From Diphasiastrum complanatum (taxonomy: Eukaryota; Streptophyta; Lycopodiopsida; Lycopodiales; Lycopodiaceae): a stretch of DNA of 64,000 nucleotides. This document shows positions 33,846-44,619 of the stretch, in pieces; within the stretch, counting starts at the first letter, position 1; each line of letters begins with the position of its first letter. Location of the stretch: assembly GCA_029204225.1 (NCBI GenBank), contig CM055098.1, forward strand, positions 25,585,473 through 25,649,472, read 5' to 3'. Under the pieces are notes generated by a model. It saw nothing but the letters and a program-made list of their open reading frames with translations. It was not told the DNA's origin and made no database searches. The translations under genes and the position numbers were made by a program.

Positions 33846-35126
33846 CTCCTCCGTTCCTGGCAAAAAGAAATATTATTGCTGAGAATTTGTTGAATACGAA
33901 CCAAGATCCAGATCATCTGTTATAAACTTGCCAAACGCTAGCATCACAGAAACATTGGTAGATCGCTACTGTGAAAACACATTTCTGCAAATTAACTACG
34001 TTGTGATTAGGGTGGAAAAGCTTCAGTTATCAATACATCTTTTCTCGAGTACGGATACGTAGGAAAATCCAATTCAATGTTGCATTTTGACAAGACAACT
34101 GTAGCTATTAAATTGACATGTATGTATAAAAAATATTTTCCACTTTGCTATGTAAAATATTTCTCCTTTTCTTCCAGCGTACCTTTAATTTACAAGTGAC
34201 AAGACCACTAAATTTGTCTCAAAAATACTCTTCAAAATGGCATTGAGATACGTACGATACACGGACTACATTTGAACACGAAACAACATCCATCAACCTC
34301 AAGCTACACATACTCGAGAAAAACTAATTATAACTGCTACGGCTTGCATACATCGATAGAATGCGTCAAATCTGAACTAGTGGCCGCAAGAAATAGACAT
34401 AGCAATTTAGGCCAGTAGCTGGATTTGACATTTCACCTATCAGTTTTGACCTTTGTAAGTTCCTTACCTGTTGAAAACTTATAGTTTTTGATCTTATACT
34501 GTTTTGCTGCATTCAAATTTCAATTGTTGTAGTTTTCTTTAAGGTTGGTTAAAATATTTGAGAGCTCTCGTCTGAACCAATGTTTAACAAAAGTTTGAAA
34601 AGTCTGTGGCCTAAACCTACATCCTTGAATGCTAGGTCCCTTGCCCACCTAGTTCAACAAACAGATCATCCTTGTCGTAACTAGATATCTTTTAACGCAC
34701 TGAATTCTGGAAAAAACTTAAATGATTAGATACTCAATTATTATAGTGTTCATGACCAGCCAAGCAATTATGTAGTATGACGGAAAGAAATCTTCTATAT
34801 CTTTTATTTTTACAACAGACAGCCAAGCCAGCCTGCAGACAGACTTTCATCCCCTGAACTCACTGAAATCTGCGCATGTGAACGTTATCATAAAAACTGA
34901 AATCAATGGCTCGCTCAATTTTCTCTTAGATGCATTGCTTAGTTTTCGTGATCTTTCTTGACAAATGCTCTCTTGCGATGCTTAATTCAAGAACAGGTTG
35001 ATGGCAGTAGTTAAATTGTTATGATAACAGCTACATTTCCTGACAAAAGCTCTGAGAAGATCTACAGAAGGAAACTTAAAAGTGTCGAAACTGCATTCCT
35101 TCTGTATCACTCCACCCATTATCCGT
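33846..35126. other. 5' flank of the sialidase-like gene
   Basis: AT-rich DNA expected to hold the promoter and 5' untranslated region of the minus-strand gene. I see no reliable TATA box or transposon in it. Confidence 0.4.
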
Positions 35127-35299
35127 CAATTAACACCATCCCACCTGGCAGATTTTCATACCTGACCGATAGGTTGACGATACAATTAACACCAACACAC
35201 CTGGCAGATTTTCATAGTACCTGACAGATAGGTTGACGATACAATTAACACCAACACACCTGGCAGATTTTCATACCTGACGGATAGGTTGACGATACA
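35127..35299. repeat. Three 56-59-bp tandem repeats
   Basis: Units start at 35127, 35183 and 35242 and read CAATTAACACCAACACACCT, GGCAGATTTTCATACCTGAC, then GATAGGTTGACGATA. They are nearly identical, with a 3-base insertion (GTA) in the middle unit, so the duplication is fairly recent. Confidence 0.93.
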
Positions 35300-35850
35300 G
35301 ACGCGAGAACATGCAATCCAGCTTTCGTCATTTTACAAATTAGTCTCTCCACTCAAACGCTGAATACTATAAATCACAAACCAAAAACTAATAGTATAAA
35401 TCCCTCCAGCTCACTCAACGGAATAATGAAGGATCAAATCAAATCAAATGCAGCCAGCAGAAGTAGCATCATTGTCGTGCTCGCCATATCCGATGCTCAT
35501 TTCTCCCTCCACCTATTCTTTTTGCATCTGCAGCTGCGCCTACACTTGACTATTTTGCGTTTGATCGGACGAAAACTGATGGCGATTTATATATTAGTCC
35601 CCAGCACTTGGATATTTGCCACGCGTACCATGCTACTTGGACACTTTTGAACGGTTTATTACAAACAGGCATGTGGCAACCTGAACATGAAGGACAAAAT
35701 CCAACGTTAACTCATCAGGTACCATTTGAACGTCCTTTTGTCGATGTCGATGTCGATGCCAATTGCTTGATTCTGAATTAACGTAGGATAGTACCCAACT
35801 CGGAACTGGCAACTGCAACTGCCACTCACAACTTAGCAACATGCAGCTTG
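35300..35850 (+). pseudogene. Possible first exon of a secretory-type gene, frameshifted
   Basis: TATA-like ACTATAAATC (35368) and AGTATAAATC (35391) precede an ATG at 35426. The frame opens MKDQIKSNAASRSSIIVVLA and is hydrophobic like a signal peptide. From about 35515 a different frame looks more protein-like: FASAAAPTLDYFAFDR, then TDGDLYISPQHLDICHAYHA, ending DVDVDANCLILN. One frameshift near 35515 would join a signal peptide to a hydrophilic mature part. I do not recognise the family. A chance open frame is a real alternative. Confidence 0.28.
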
Positions 35851-36079
35851 TCATGTGGGGTTCAAAGAAAACGTACTAAATGAAGGAATGTGTCACTTGA
35901 AGGGCAGGTATTACCTCTATTTGAGTGCTGAAAGTTTATATGAAGTCCAATTTTAAAAGAGTTCTCTATGACATATGCATTTGCTAAACAACCCTGCTCT
36001 TAGATTTCTTTGAAATTGACACCTATGGCCCAAGCTTGCCCCACTGTCGTGTGGCACTTGCCATTGTGGCTATACGTTA

Positions 36080-36410
36080 ACCTAATGGGTTGGCTCAGTC
36101 GGTTAGCTTGGTATCCAAAGTTTCGTTGGTCGCAAGTTTAAGCCAATATTTCACATGGTGAATTTTGACCCAAGCAAGACTTTCCTTAGGGGGAAAAGGA
36201 GATTTGTGCTTGCAATTCAAAGATTAATCTTGTTTTTATCCTAGTGGTATCGAAAGATTTGCACATTGTAATCTTATTGCCCCCATTGGTTGTCAAAAAC
36301 AAAGAATCTTTAATACCATGTCCCGACATAGTGTAATGATAGTGATAGCCACCCAAGATCGAATACAATCAGATTTAGGAAAATTTTCATATGAGCAATG
36401 TTATATTTTG
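36080..36410 (+). mobile_element. tRNA-derived SINE-like element
   Basis: The head reads TGGGTTGGCTCAGTCGGTTA with a good polymerase III A box (TGGCTCAGTCGG). A degenerate B box lies about 40 bases later (GGTCGCAAGTTTAAGCC). A non-coding body follows. There is no clear poly(A) or T-rich tail or flanking duplication, so the 3' end is approximate. Confidence 0.5.
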
Positions 36411-36484
36411 TAATGCCATCTTATCAATATGTTGCGGCTTCATATGTTGGAATTTATGTAACGTGACATTGTCGATAATTATCG

Positions 36485-36915
36485 AAAAGACTTTTAACAG
36501 TCCTTGTAACATGTAGTATAATCTTGTCCACAACTTCCATATCTTCTCTTTGCCAATTGCAATATAAGCTGTGCAAGCATGCAACTTGAAGTAGGACCCT
36601 TTAATCAATAATGACCCAAAAGACTTTTGAAGAGTTGTTGCAACAAGTAGTATGATCTTGCCCGCAACTGCCATGTCAATTCTCATCTTCAATTGCAATC
36701 TATGACATCCAACCATGCAAGACTTGAGGTGGCACATAAAGTTACAATTATAGTCATAATGTTTTTGAAGATATTTGAAGAGTTGTCACAATCGAAGTTC
36801 TTGTAAATAAATATCCCTTTTGAAGATATTTTGCAATATCTAGTATGTTCTTGTCCATAAATGTCATGTCAATTATCTTTACATATTTCATGACTTGTGA
36901 GTCATTTATTATACG
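36485..36915. repeat. Diverged tandem repeat of about 133 bp
   Basis: Units starting near 36485, 36618 and 36818 share AAAAGACTTTTGAAGAG, TAGTATGATCTTGxCC and CATGTCAATT. The third copy is the most decayed. No coding potential. Confidence 0.6.
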
Positions 36916-37600
36916 TGCAACTTTATGCATTCTAACTTGACTTTAATATGGAACAAATTCCAACCATCAGGCCACTCACTCACCTCCAAGTTCACTAAGT
37001 TCTAACCATTTATATTCAACCCCAACATTGTTATTGGCAAGCTCTTTATGGGATTCTATAAACACGTAGATGGCTAAGAAGTATTGAAACTTTAGAGTTT
37101 CAAGAGTATTGGGATTAAAAAGAATTGATAATATGCTGCTAATTTTTTGAACCCAAATTAGTAATAAAAATAGTAATACCCACCCAACATAATAAATTTG
37201 AAAGATTAATGGATCATCTATCAACAGTAAAGTCTAGAAACGTGAATGTGTTTAATCCACGAAAAATGTAGTGGAAATAGACTTAAACATAAACACATAA
37301 ACAAATGTATGATAATAGCGATAACACATTCACGAGTATTAACCCACAGGTTGTAAGCAGCACTATGTTTGATAAAAAAAAATGTGAATCTATAAAAGAA
37401 ATTGCAAATTAAAATTTATAATGGCAACACCAAAAAAAATTTAAACTCACATGAAGGTCACGATTGAAAATTTTAACAAGAGAATATACCAAAAAATAGA
37501 AACCAATTGCTCAACAATCTATTATCACTATGTAGAGAGCTTGATTTCCCAATAGTGCTAAAAACAATGAAAAATGATATTACTATCAAGTTAGTATAAC
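36916..37600. other. Unassigned spacer
   Basis: AT-rich DNA between the tandem repeat and the copia LTR. Nothing identifiable. Confidence 0.45.
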
Positions 37601-37605
37601 ATTCC

Positions 37606-38259
37606 CGTGAGAGATTTCAACTAGTTTAGTCTAGTTTAGTCACATTTTGGTAAATTGTCAATAAGAGGCCAAAACTAATTTTAGACTTAGAGACAAACTT
37701 TTTGAAGTTATATTAGTTTAAAATACATTCAATAAACACTTTTGGAAAGTGTGGGAAAGTTGGTAGTCGAGTTTGAGAGAGATTCAAATTTGAACTTTGG
37801 GTACATTGAATCTAGACCCAAAAATAGTAGGGTTTACATTTTGGAGGGAAAGCCAAGTGGCCAAATAGGGTTTGGAAACTCTATAAAAGGATGTAACTCG
37901 TGGAGAGACACGTCTTCTCTCTTCTCTCTCTCATTTCATCATTATACATGGTTCTCTTTGGGTTCTACTACTCGTTGGTGCACTATCTTGGTGTTATCTT
38001 GCAATTCTATGTGTAGAATGATCATTTATTGCTATTTTCGGTTCCACACGTGTGAAATACAGTAGGGTACTGTAATTGTACGGACAGCAAACATATTTTA
38101 TGTTTTGGTTCATGTTTGATCAATATCTCTTAGAGTTTGCATCTCATTTTGTATGTAGATGCTGATTTTTCTACATTGGCAGGATTGTTGGTTTGCTCCT
38201 TATTGTAACCAAAGATTTGGGACTTGGATTGGATCTTGAATGATCTGAAATCCTTCACA
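37606..38259 (+). repeat. Copia 5' LTR (654 bp)
   Basis: It is preceded by ATTCC (37601-37605) and followed directly by the primer site. It matches the inverted LTR at 41683-42336 with about ten differences by eye (roughly 98.5% identity). The initial T is mutated to C. CCACACGTGTG at 38044 is the palindrome shared with other copia LTRs here. Confidence 0.9.
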
Positions 38260-38271
38260 TGGTATCAGAGC
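38260..38271 (+). promoter_or_regulatory. Primer-binding site (initiator Met-tRNA)
   Basis: TGGTATCAGAGC immediately after the LTR end ...CTTCACA. Confidence 0.95.
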
Positions 38272-38859
38272 TCTTGTGTTTCAGGTTATGAAAGGATCAG
38301 TCATCTTTAGCAAGGATTTGGAGGAGCTACCAATGCTAGAGCATGCTAGATTGATCTCTACTCAAAAATCAGCATTTTTGCATGTGTAGAAGTGATCTTT
38401 TGTAGGTCAAAACTCAATATAGGGTTATATACCTGATCAATTCCGATTTCACACTTGGCTTGCTGAATTTAGATGATTTTTGGTGCATTAGTAAGGTCTC
38501 ATTAGAGTCTAAAGAAGATATACCAAGTTTCTAGAAATTGCATGTAGAATTTGAGATATTCAATTTTTTGTGATTTTGTCAAAACCCTAATTTTGATTGG
38601 ATCTCTAGTTTTTGAGGTTACTGAACTTCATTTGAGTGTGTTTCAATCTTAGGAAGTGGCAAGAATCATTAGATTGAGGATAGATCATAGGTTGATCAAG
38701 ATTTCACTATTCTATGTGTTGATTTTCTAGTCAGAAGTGCTAGAAGAGATTTGAGAGGTTCCATATCTTTGTGATTTCTTCTTGAGTTCATTTGTTGACA
38801 TTCAAGAGAGTGCTTTGTGCATTGGAACAGGTTGAAAGAGAAGATCAGGTCACTTCAAC

Positions 38860-39225
38860 ATGGCTACAAGTGGAGGCTTTATGTTGGAGAGCAATGATAG
38901 GCTTACCTCAATCAACTATTCTACTTGGAAGGTGAGGATGGAGTCCTTATTGGAGATGAATGAGTTGATGGAGATTGTTGTAGGTTTGGAGGAGAGACCA
39001 ACAACTCAACAAGATCAAGCGAGGTATGACAAGAGAGCAAAGAAAGCTCTACACATGATTAAGATGAATGTTACCAATGAACTTCTCAGGGAAGTTGGTA
39101 AGTGCACATCATCTTTGGAGGCTTGGGAAGCTTTGAAGAAGCTTTATGAATCCAAATCTACATCAAGAGTGCTTACTCTTAGAAGGAAAATCTTTCAAAG
39201 TTTGCAAAAGAAGGTTCCCCACTTT
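38860..39225 (+). pseudogene. Copia gag, truncated at an inversion junction
   Basis: An intact start MATSGGFMLESNDRLTSINY leads into STWKVRMESLLEMNELMEIV, IKMNVTNELLREVGKC and LTLRRKIFQSLQKK, the DUF4219/UBN2 gag of copia elements. After about 122 residues the sequence changes abruptly to unrelated DNA, with none of the protease, integrase or reverse transcriptase that should follow. The truncation point is the proposed left breakpoint of an inversion. The 590-bp leader (38272-38859) between primer site and ATG is non-coding. Confidence 0.88.
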
Positions 39226-40416
39226 AAGATCTGAAAGATTTGATTTAGATCTTGCTTTTTCCAAGAGGGCAAATTCAGACTCCCAAGGGATCTCCCGATC
39301 TTGCAACATTTCACTTCCAACATCCTACATTCCCAAAACCATCCGAAGATCACAACTTTTATCATATGATCTCACCATCCAGGACCCAAACACATCCATT
39401 CACCATAAATCATTGTTCAAATTTGTGAGGCCACACTCGAACACCATCCACCACCATTAGACTTTCCGATTTCTTAAGATTGCAATCTGTGAGATTCCAA
39501 CTAGAAGACTTATCATTTTGATTAGAACTACTCTTCCTAGTTGGCCAATTTTGAAAATATACTACAAGGCATTATCAAGTCATCATCTATATTTCCCACA
39601 TCCAGATTTCCCATCCTCTACTCCTTCTACACTCTCATTCCCTGAGTTCTCAACATATGCATTTCCCATCTCACCACTTCACATTCCCAAAACCTGTTCC
39701 ACATTCCCAACTCTTGCTCTTTCATTTATTTTTTACATTCCCAACTTTTTGCATTCCCCACATCTACCTTCATAGATCTTTTATATTTCCTAACTCAAAA
39801 TCACAGCCTAATCAGTTTAAAACTTATATCAACATATGGACCACTCAACAAAAACAAAATTTAAACGTTTATTGCTTTGATAATAAAACAAGTGTTTTAA
39901 TTGAAGAGAGAGATATATAGTTTGTTGATTTATTGACAGAAAAAGTATATGTCGCATTGACAATTAAAGAAACCATAAGAAAGGGAGTAATACTTACTAG
40001 CACATTAAAACTCGTAAAGAAGAAGTGATTACCACATGCAAATAAAATGTGAGAAAAAAGATATCCATATCAACACATGCAAAGAAACTGTCATGAGAAA
40101 ACCACGTATACACACACATGTGAAAAAGTCCTAAGTGAGAAACCATTCATATTAACACATGCAAAGAGTATGTAAGAAAGTCTCAGTCTCAGCCGTAGAA
40201 TGGTAGAATCAGCTTCACTACGGTTGTATGGCACAAGAAGGCTTTGGGACTGCTCTTTAAGGTTTCTAGAAGATGGTGATGGCAGCTACTTTTAGAAATG
40301 AGCTCAGGTATGCAAGTATTCAATTTTTCGATCGATGACATTTAAGTCCTTTGTTAGGACTGCTTCAGAGAGTTGTATAAATTTGCTCAGAATCCCTACT
40401 TGGAGGATGATTGAAG
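39226..40416. other. Unassigned DNA, probably inverted flank
   Basis: AT-rich; no protein family recognised. If the inversion model is right, this is genomic DNA that originally lay to the right of the copia element, now reversed. Confidence 0.4.
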
Positions 40417-40929
40417 GGCTTTAACTCATACACATGTTGAAGATGGCCTTTTCTCTCAAATGTAACTTTTTGGGCAGTTATGGAGCCCCTCCATCTCCTT
40501 AGGAATCTATCTCAGAAATGGCTCCAAGGTCAGAGACACTGTGGAAAGGAACTAGTGGTCATAAATAGCTCCTTTGACAACGATGGAGGCTTTTTATTTC
40601 ACTTGCAATTTGTCTTAGCAATGGCTCCAAGTTCAGATACATTGTGAAGAGGAATTGGTGGTTAGAAATAGCTCCTATGACAACAATGGAGGCTTCCCAA
40701 TCTTCTTGGAATGTGTCTCTACAATGGTTGAGAGATCAAATGCACGTTGAAGTTGTCTCTTACTAAAAAGAACAGCTCTTTAGCAGCAATGACAACTCTC
40801 TAATCCTTTGTAATTTGCTTCTTCAATGACTCCAAATCAAAGACATGCTTGAAGCTGCATTTTACTCAAAGAATAGCCTTCTATTAGCAATTATTTTGAT
40901 AAATATTTGGACTTGTTGCAACAAACGTC
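40417..40929. repeat. Five degenerate tandem units of about 103 bp
   Basis: Unit starts can be placed near 40417, 40519, 40622, 40725 and 40827 (spacings 102-103). A consensus is TGGCTCCAAG, TxAxATAGCTC and CAATGGAGGC, ending TTGxAATxTGTCTxxxCAA. Similarity falls toward both edges. The period is not a multiple of three throughout, and no frame stays open. Confidence 0.75.
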
Positions 40930-41682
40930 ATAGAAATAATGTTTACATTGTGTAACTAGATACGTGTATCACACCATATGCTACCTTTCCTTGGGCAACT
41001 GACATGAATCAAACTTGCTAAACTCATAGAAGATATACTCACAAATTGCCAAGGCCCTTCAACAGCTATCAATAATTCTTACGTGGATAGAAATATGGAA
41101 TCTATATTGTTATAGTAGGATGAGGAAGTTAAATATTGTGATTTTTCATCTACATCCTTTGTCTCAAGTATGGATCTACATCTGCAAAGTTGTTAAGTTG
41201 ATATTTGATCCAGATTTGCAATTCAACTACATCAATTTGTAGAAATCTGCAAGAAATCTTTGTGAAAAGAGATCATATCAACATATTCAGAAGCTACAAT
41301 AACTTCGGCAACTTGGAGCAGATGAAATGGTGGTTTTACATTTATTCGAGAAAATTAAATACACCTTGAAAAGGGGTGTGAAAATTACAAGTTGTATTAA
41401 GTGCATAGGGTAGAATGAATGTCATTTCCTTCTAACGTATGATTGTAAAGTGGCTACATGCATGTCACCTATCACTAGTAGGACATTAAATTATTTCTAG
41501 CGTGGTGTTTCATATGACATTCACGTAGCAAAGTAGTTAAAAAACTATTTCTATATATTATCTAACCAATCAACCTTCTATAATGATTTGAGGCAAAACA
41601 ATCAAGAAGAGATTGTTCTCAATTTTACTCTCATTTTAGAACTTTATTGTCTAGTCTTGAATGAGTGTTAAATTGAAGGAAT
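40930..41682. other. Unassigned DNA beside the inverted LTR
   Basis: AT-rich DNA without recognisable features, ending in GGAAT (41678-41682), the complement of the ATTCC target duplication. Confidence 0.45.
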
Positions 41683-42336
41683 TGTGAAGGATTTCAGATC
41701 ATTCAAGATCCAATCCAAGTCCCAAGTCTTTGGTTACAATAAGGAGCAAACCAACAATCCTGCCAATGTAGAAAAATCAGCATCTACATACAAAATGAGA
41801 TGCAAACTCTAAGAGATATTGATCAAACATGAACCGAAACATAAAATATATTTTCTGTCCGTACAAGTACAGTACCCTACTGTATTTCACACGTGTGGAA
41901 CCGAAAATAGCAATAAATGATCATTCTACACATAGAATTGCAAGATAACACCAAGATAGTGCACCAATGAGTAGTAGAACCCAAAGAGAACCATGTATAA
42001 TGATGAAATGAGAGAGAGAAGAGAGAAGATGTGTCTCTCCACGAGTTACATCCTTTTATAGAGTTTCCAAACCCTATTTGGCCACTTGGCTTTCCCTCCA
42101 AAATGTAAACCCTACTATTATTGGGTCTAGATTCAATGTACCCAAAGTTCAAATTTGAATCTCTCTCAAACTTGACTACCAACTTTTCCACACTTTCCAA
42201 AAGTGTTTATTGAATGTATTTTAAACTAATATAACTTCAAAAAGTTTGTCTCTAAGTCTAAAATTAGTTTTGGCCTCTTATTGACAATTTACCAAAATGT
42301 GACTAAACTAGACTAAACTAGTTGAAATCTCTCACA
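41683..42336 (-). repeat. Copia LTR (654 bp), inverted partner of 37606-38259
   Basis: On the minus strand it begins TGTGAGAGATTTC, right after the purine tract GAAGAGGGAG, and ends ...CTTCACA, so it is a 3' LTR. The five bases after its end on the minus strand are ATTCC, the same as before the plus-strand 5' LTR. One element with a flipped 3' half explains this. Confidence 0.9.
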
Positions 42337-44577
42337 CTCCCTCTTCAACTAGTTTTGGCATAGTTTTTACAATAGAACTTTGATCCAACTTTAGAATGAT
42401 CTCCATCCTAAGTATAGATCTTCTTTCTAAGGTTCTAAAGTATCTTTCATAATTGATATAGAGAATAGTGTCCAAATTGGATGCTTCACTATTTCTTACA
42501 TCAATTTTATACATCAAGATATAACTAGAACATGAAGAACCAAATAGAATGTGAATGAAATGATTCCTCCATGTTTAAAACTTTGAACTCTCTGGAAAAT
42601 TACAGCAACCAAACAATAAATGTGAGTGATGACCATTTTTTTGCTTGTCTCCTCCAACTTTGTCCTTTCTTGATATGTCTCCACCATAAAACTCCATGAA
42701 TGAGCCTCCATCTCCATCTTGCCACAAGAAACCATCAAACCTTGGAAATCCATGAGTATGTGAGTACATTAATGATGCAAATCCAGCACCACATGACTCC
42801 ATAAACCAAGTAGGTCGCACTAGTCCATCTTCAAGATCTACTTGACACAAGAAAATGACCATGAATTCACCAAAAATTGACAATCTCCAAGTATTGGCAC
42901 CAAGTAATTCAACACTTGAGAACTTAGCCATGGATGAGTGACATAATGAACCTCCATTAGCTTCATTTCCATCAGCAAAACCAGCCAATAATGATAGTAC
43001 AACTCCAACAATAAGATATTGCAAGACAATGTAGCTAGTTTGTCCATATCTTGACAATTTGCGCACATCCACATGAAATAGCTCAAACACGAGATAGAAC
43101 AAGTAAAGTCAACTTGAACAACACTTCCTTGCTGCTCCTTTGACCCAACTTGAGTCTTCAATACGCTGCAAAAACAGATCCAAAACATCTTTGCCAAATA
43201 ACCTTCCTTTGATGCTCTTGACTAGCTCTAAATTGCCACCTTTCCTTTTGTGTTGTTGAAGCCCTTTGAGACCAACCTCTTGATCTTCCTCTTGACCATC
43301 AAAGTCATTGAACAAACTTTGTTTTCCAGATCCATTACTTGCTTTTTCAGTATGAAAACCATGAGAACCAATATCCACTTGCATAGCATCATCTACACAA
43401 GAAAATTCTCCAAAACATGTGAGTAAAGCAAAGTGTGTCGCTTCCACTTGCATACCTTTCTCTTGATCATCAAAGATATCAAAGATATGAATATCTTCAT
43501 ACCTGAAACTCTGGAAATACTCCCTCTCAAACATATGATCTAGATCCAACAAGAACTCATCAATGCTTGATCTTGAATTTCCACAAAGGTTAGTGAAAAC
43601 AATGTCACCAATGTCACCATCATAAATCAAAAGATAGAAGGGCATCCTGCTTACCAAAGAATGATGGATAAAAACAACATGTGATGCCAACCTGGAGATC
43701 ACTATGCATATAACCATGCAACTCACATGATTCATCACCAAAGTGTTAGAAATTACTCCCTAGGTAATCATCTCCAACAATATTGTCTCACAACCATGGC
43801 CATGCAGATCCACATCACCCCATAATGCACTCCATTCTCTCAAGACATGTACCACCTCCATGTACACTCCATGCCACCTACCTCCAAGTAGGCTTGACCC
43901 AGCCCTAGGTCACCACACATGATGCACCAACTTAAGAACATCCTCTATGCATACAGTAATGTATCATACATGAGCAAATCTAGCATGTCCCTTAGTATCA
44001 CCCCAATGGACTTGTCATCCATATACTATGTTCACCTGATGTCTTCCATCAAGATCACTCCTACTAGACAAACCGAAAACCAAAGAAACATCGTTCACGG
44101 GATTCTGAGACTAGTGTCTCCTCCTACCATACTGAGGTATATAGCTCTGAGTGACTTTCACCAGGCTTCTCCCTGATCTCACACATTTGGATCTGAACCA
44201 ACAAGATTCCAACACCTATGCAAGCCTAGACTCATGCAAATATATCCAAATGCATGAAAGCTACAGGTAGTAGATGCCTCCCCATCCATGCCAATGCCAA
44301 TGACTGGCCTCTTGCTGTATCACCATCTTGTACTCCCAGATGAGCACAGCATGAGGTTCTTGCCATCAGTGTCTCCTCCAGTAGATCACTTACAAACCAC
44401 TCACCACAATGTTTGCCCTCCAATCACACCCAACGCTCTCCATCAGCTCTAGTCCTGGCTCACAAAGCTTCACGCCTTGTTCATTTTGTGTTTGCAGCTT
44501 TTTGATTCCATCATGAATCACTCTTGTAAGTCATGTCCATCAACCAATGACTCAAGCCCAATCTAAAATAGCTGCCC
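42337..44577 (-). other. 3' internal part of the inverted copia-type element, unidentified ORFs
   Basis: Read on the minus strand it leads into the polypurine tract and 3' LTR, so it should be the 3' end of the element's interior. It lacks the RNase H ending expected of copia. Instead there are overlapping frames of 210 codons (43741-43109), 119 codons (43197-42838) and 175 codons (43102-42575). The first contains DIVFTNLCGNSRSSIDEFLL and an acidic middle; the last contains VLQYLIVGVVLSLLAGFADG, a possible membrane segment. I recognise no family. It could be a captured sequence, an extra 3' ORF, or non-coding filler of a large non-autonomous derivative. Confidence 0.45.
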
Positions 44578-44619
44578 CTTGATGATCATCATGTCATCCT
44601 ACAGTCCTATCCCTATCAA

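Noticed and set aside
33846-33863. A start six codons upstream of the chosen ATG of the sialidase-like gene
   Set aside because: The codon there is TTG, not ATG. The first in-frame ATG at 33845 was used.
37742-38065. A 107-codon frame present twice, nearly identical and inverted (also 41877-42200)
   Set aside because: Both copies lie inside the 654-bp LTRs. The identity comes from the LTR pair, not from a conserved protein.
40417-40929. A degenerate leucine-rich-repeat gene on the minus strand
   Set aside because: The unit length (102-103) does not keep frame, and no L-x-x-L-x-L pattern repeats consistently.
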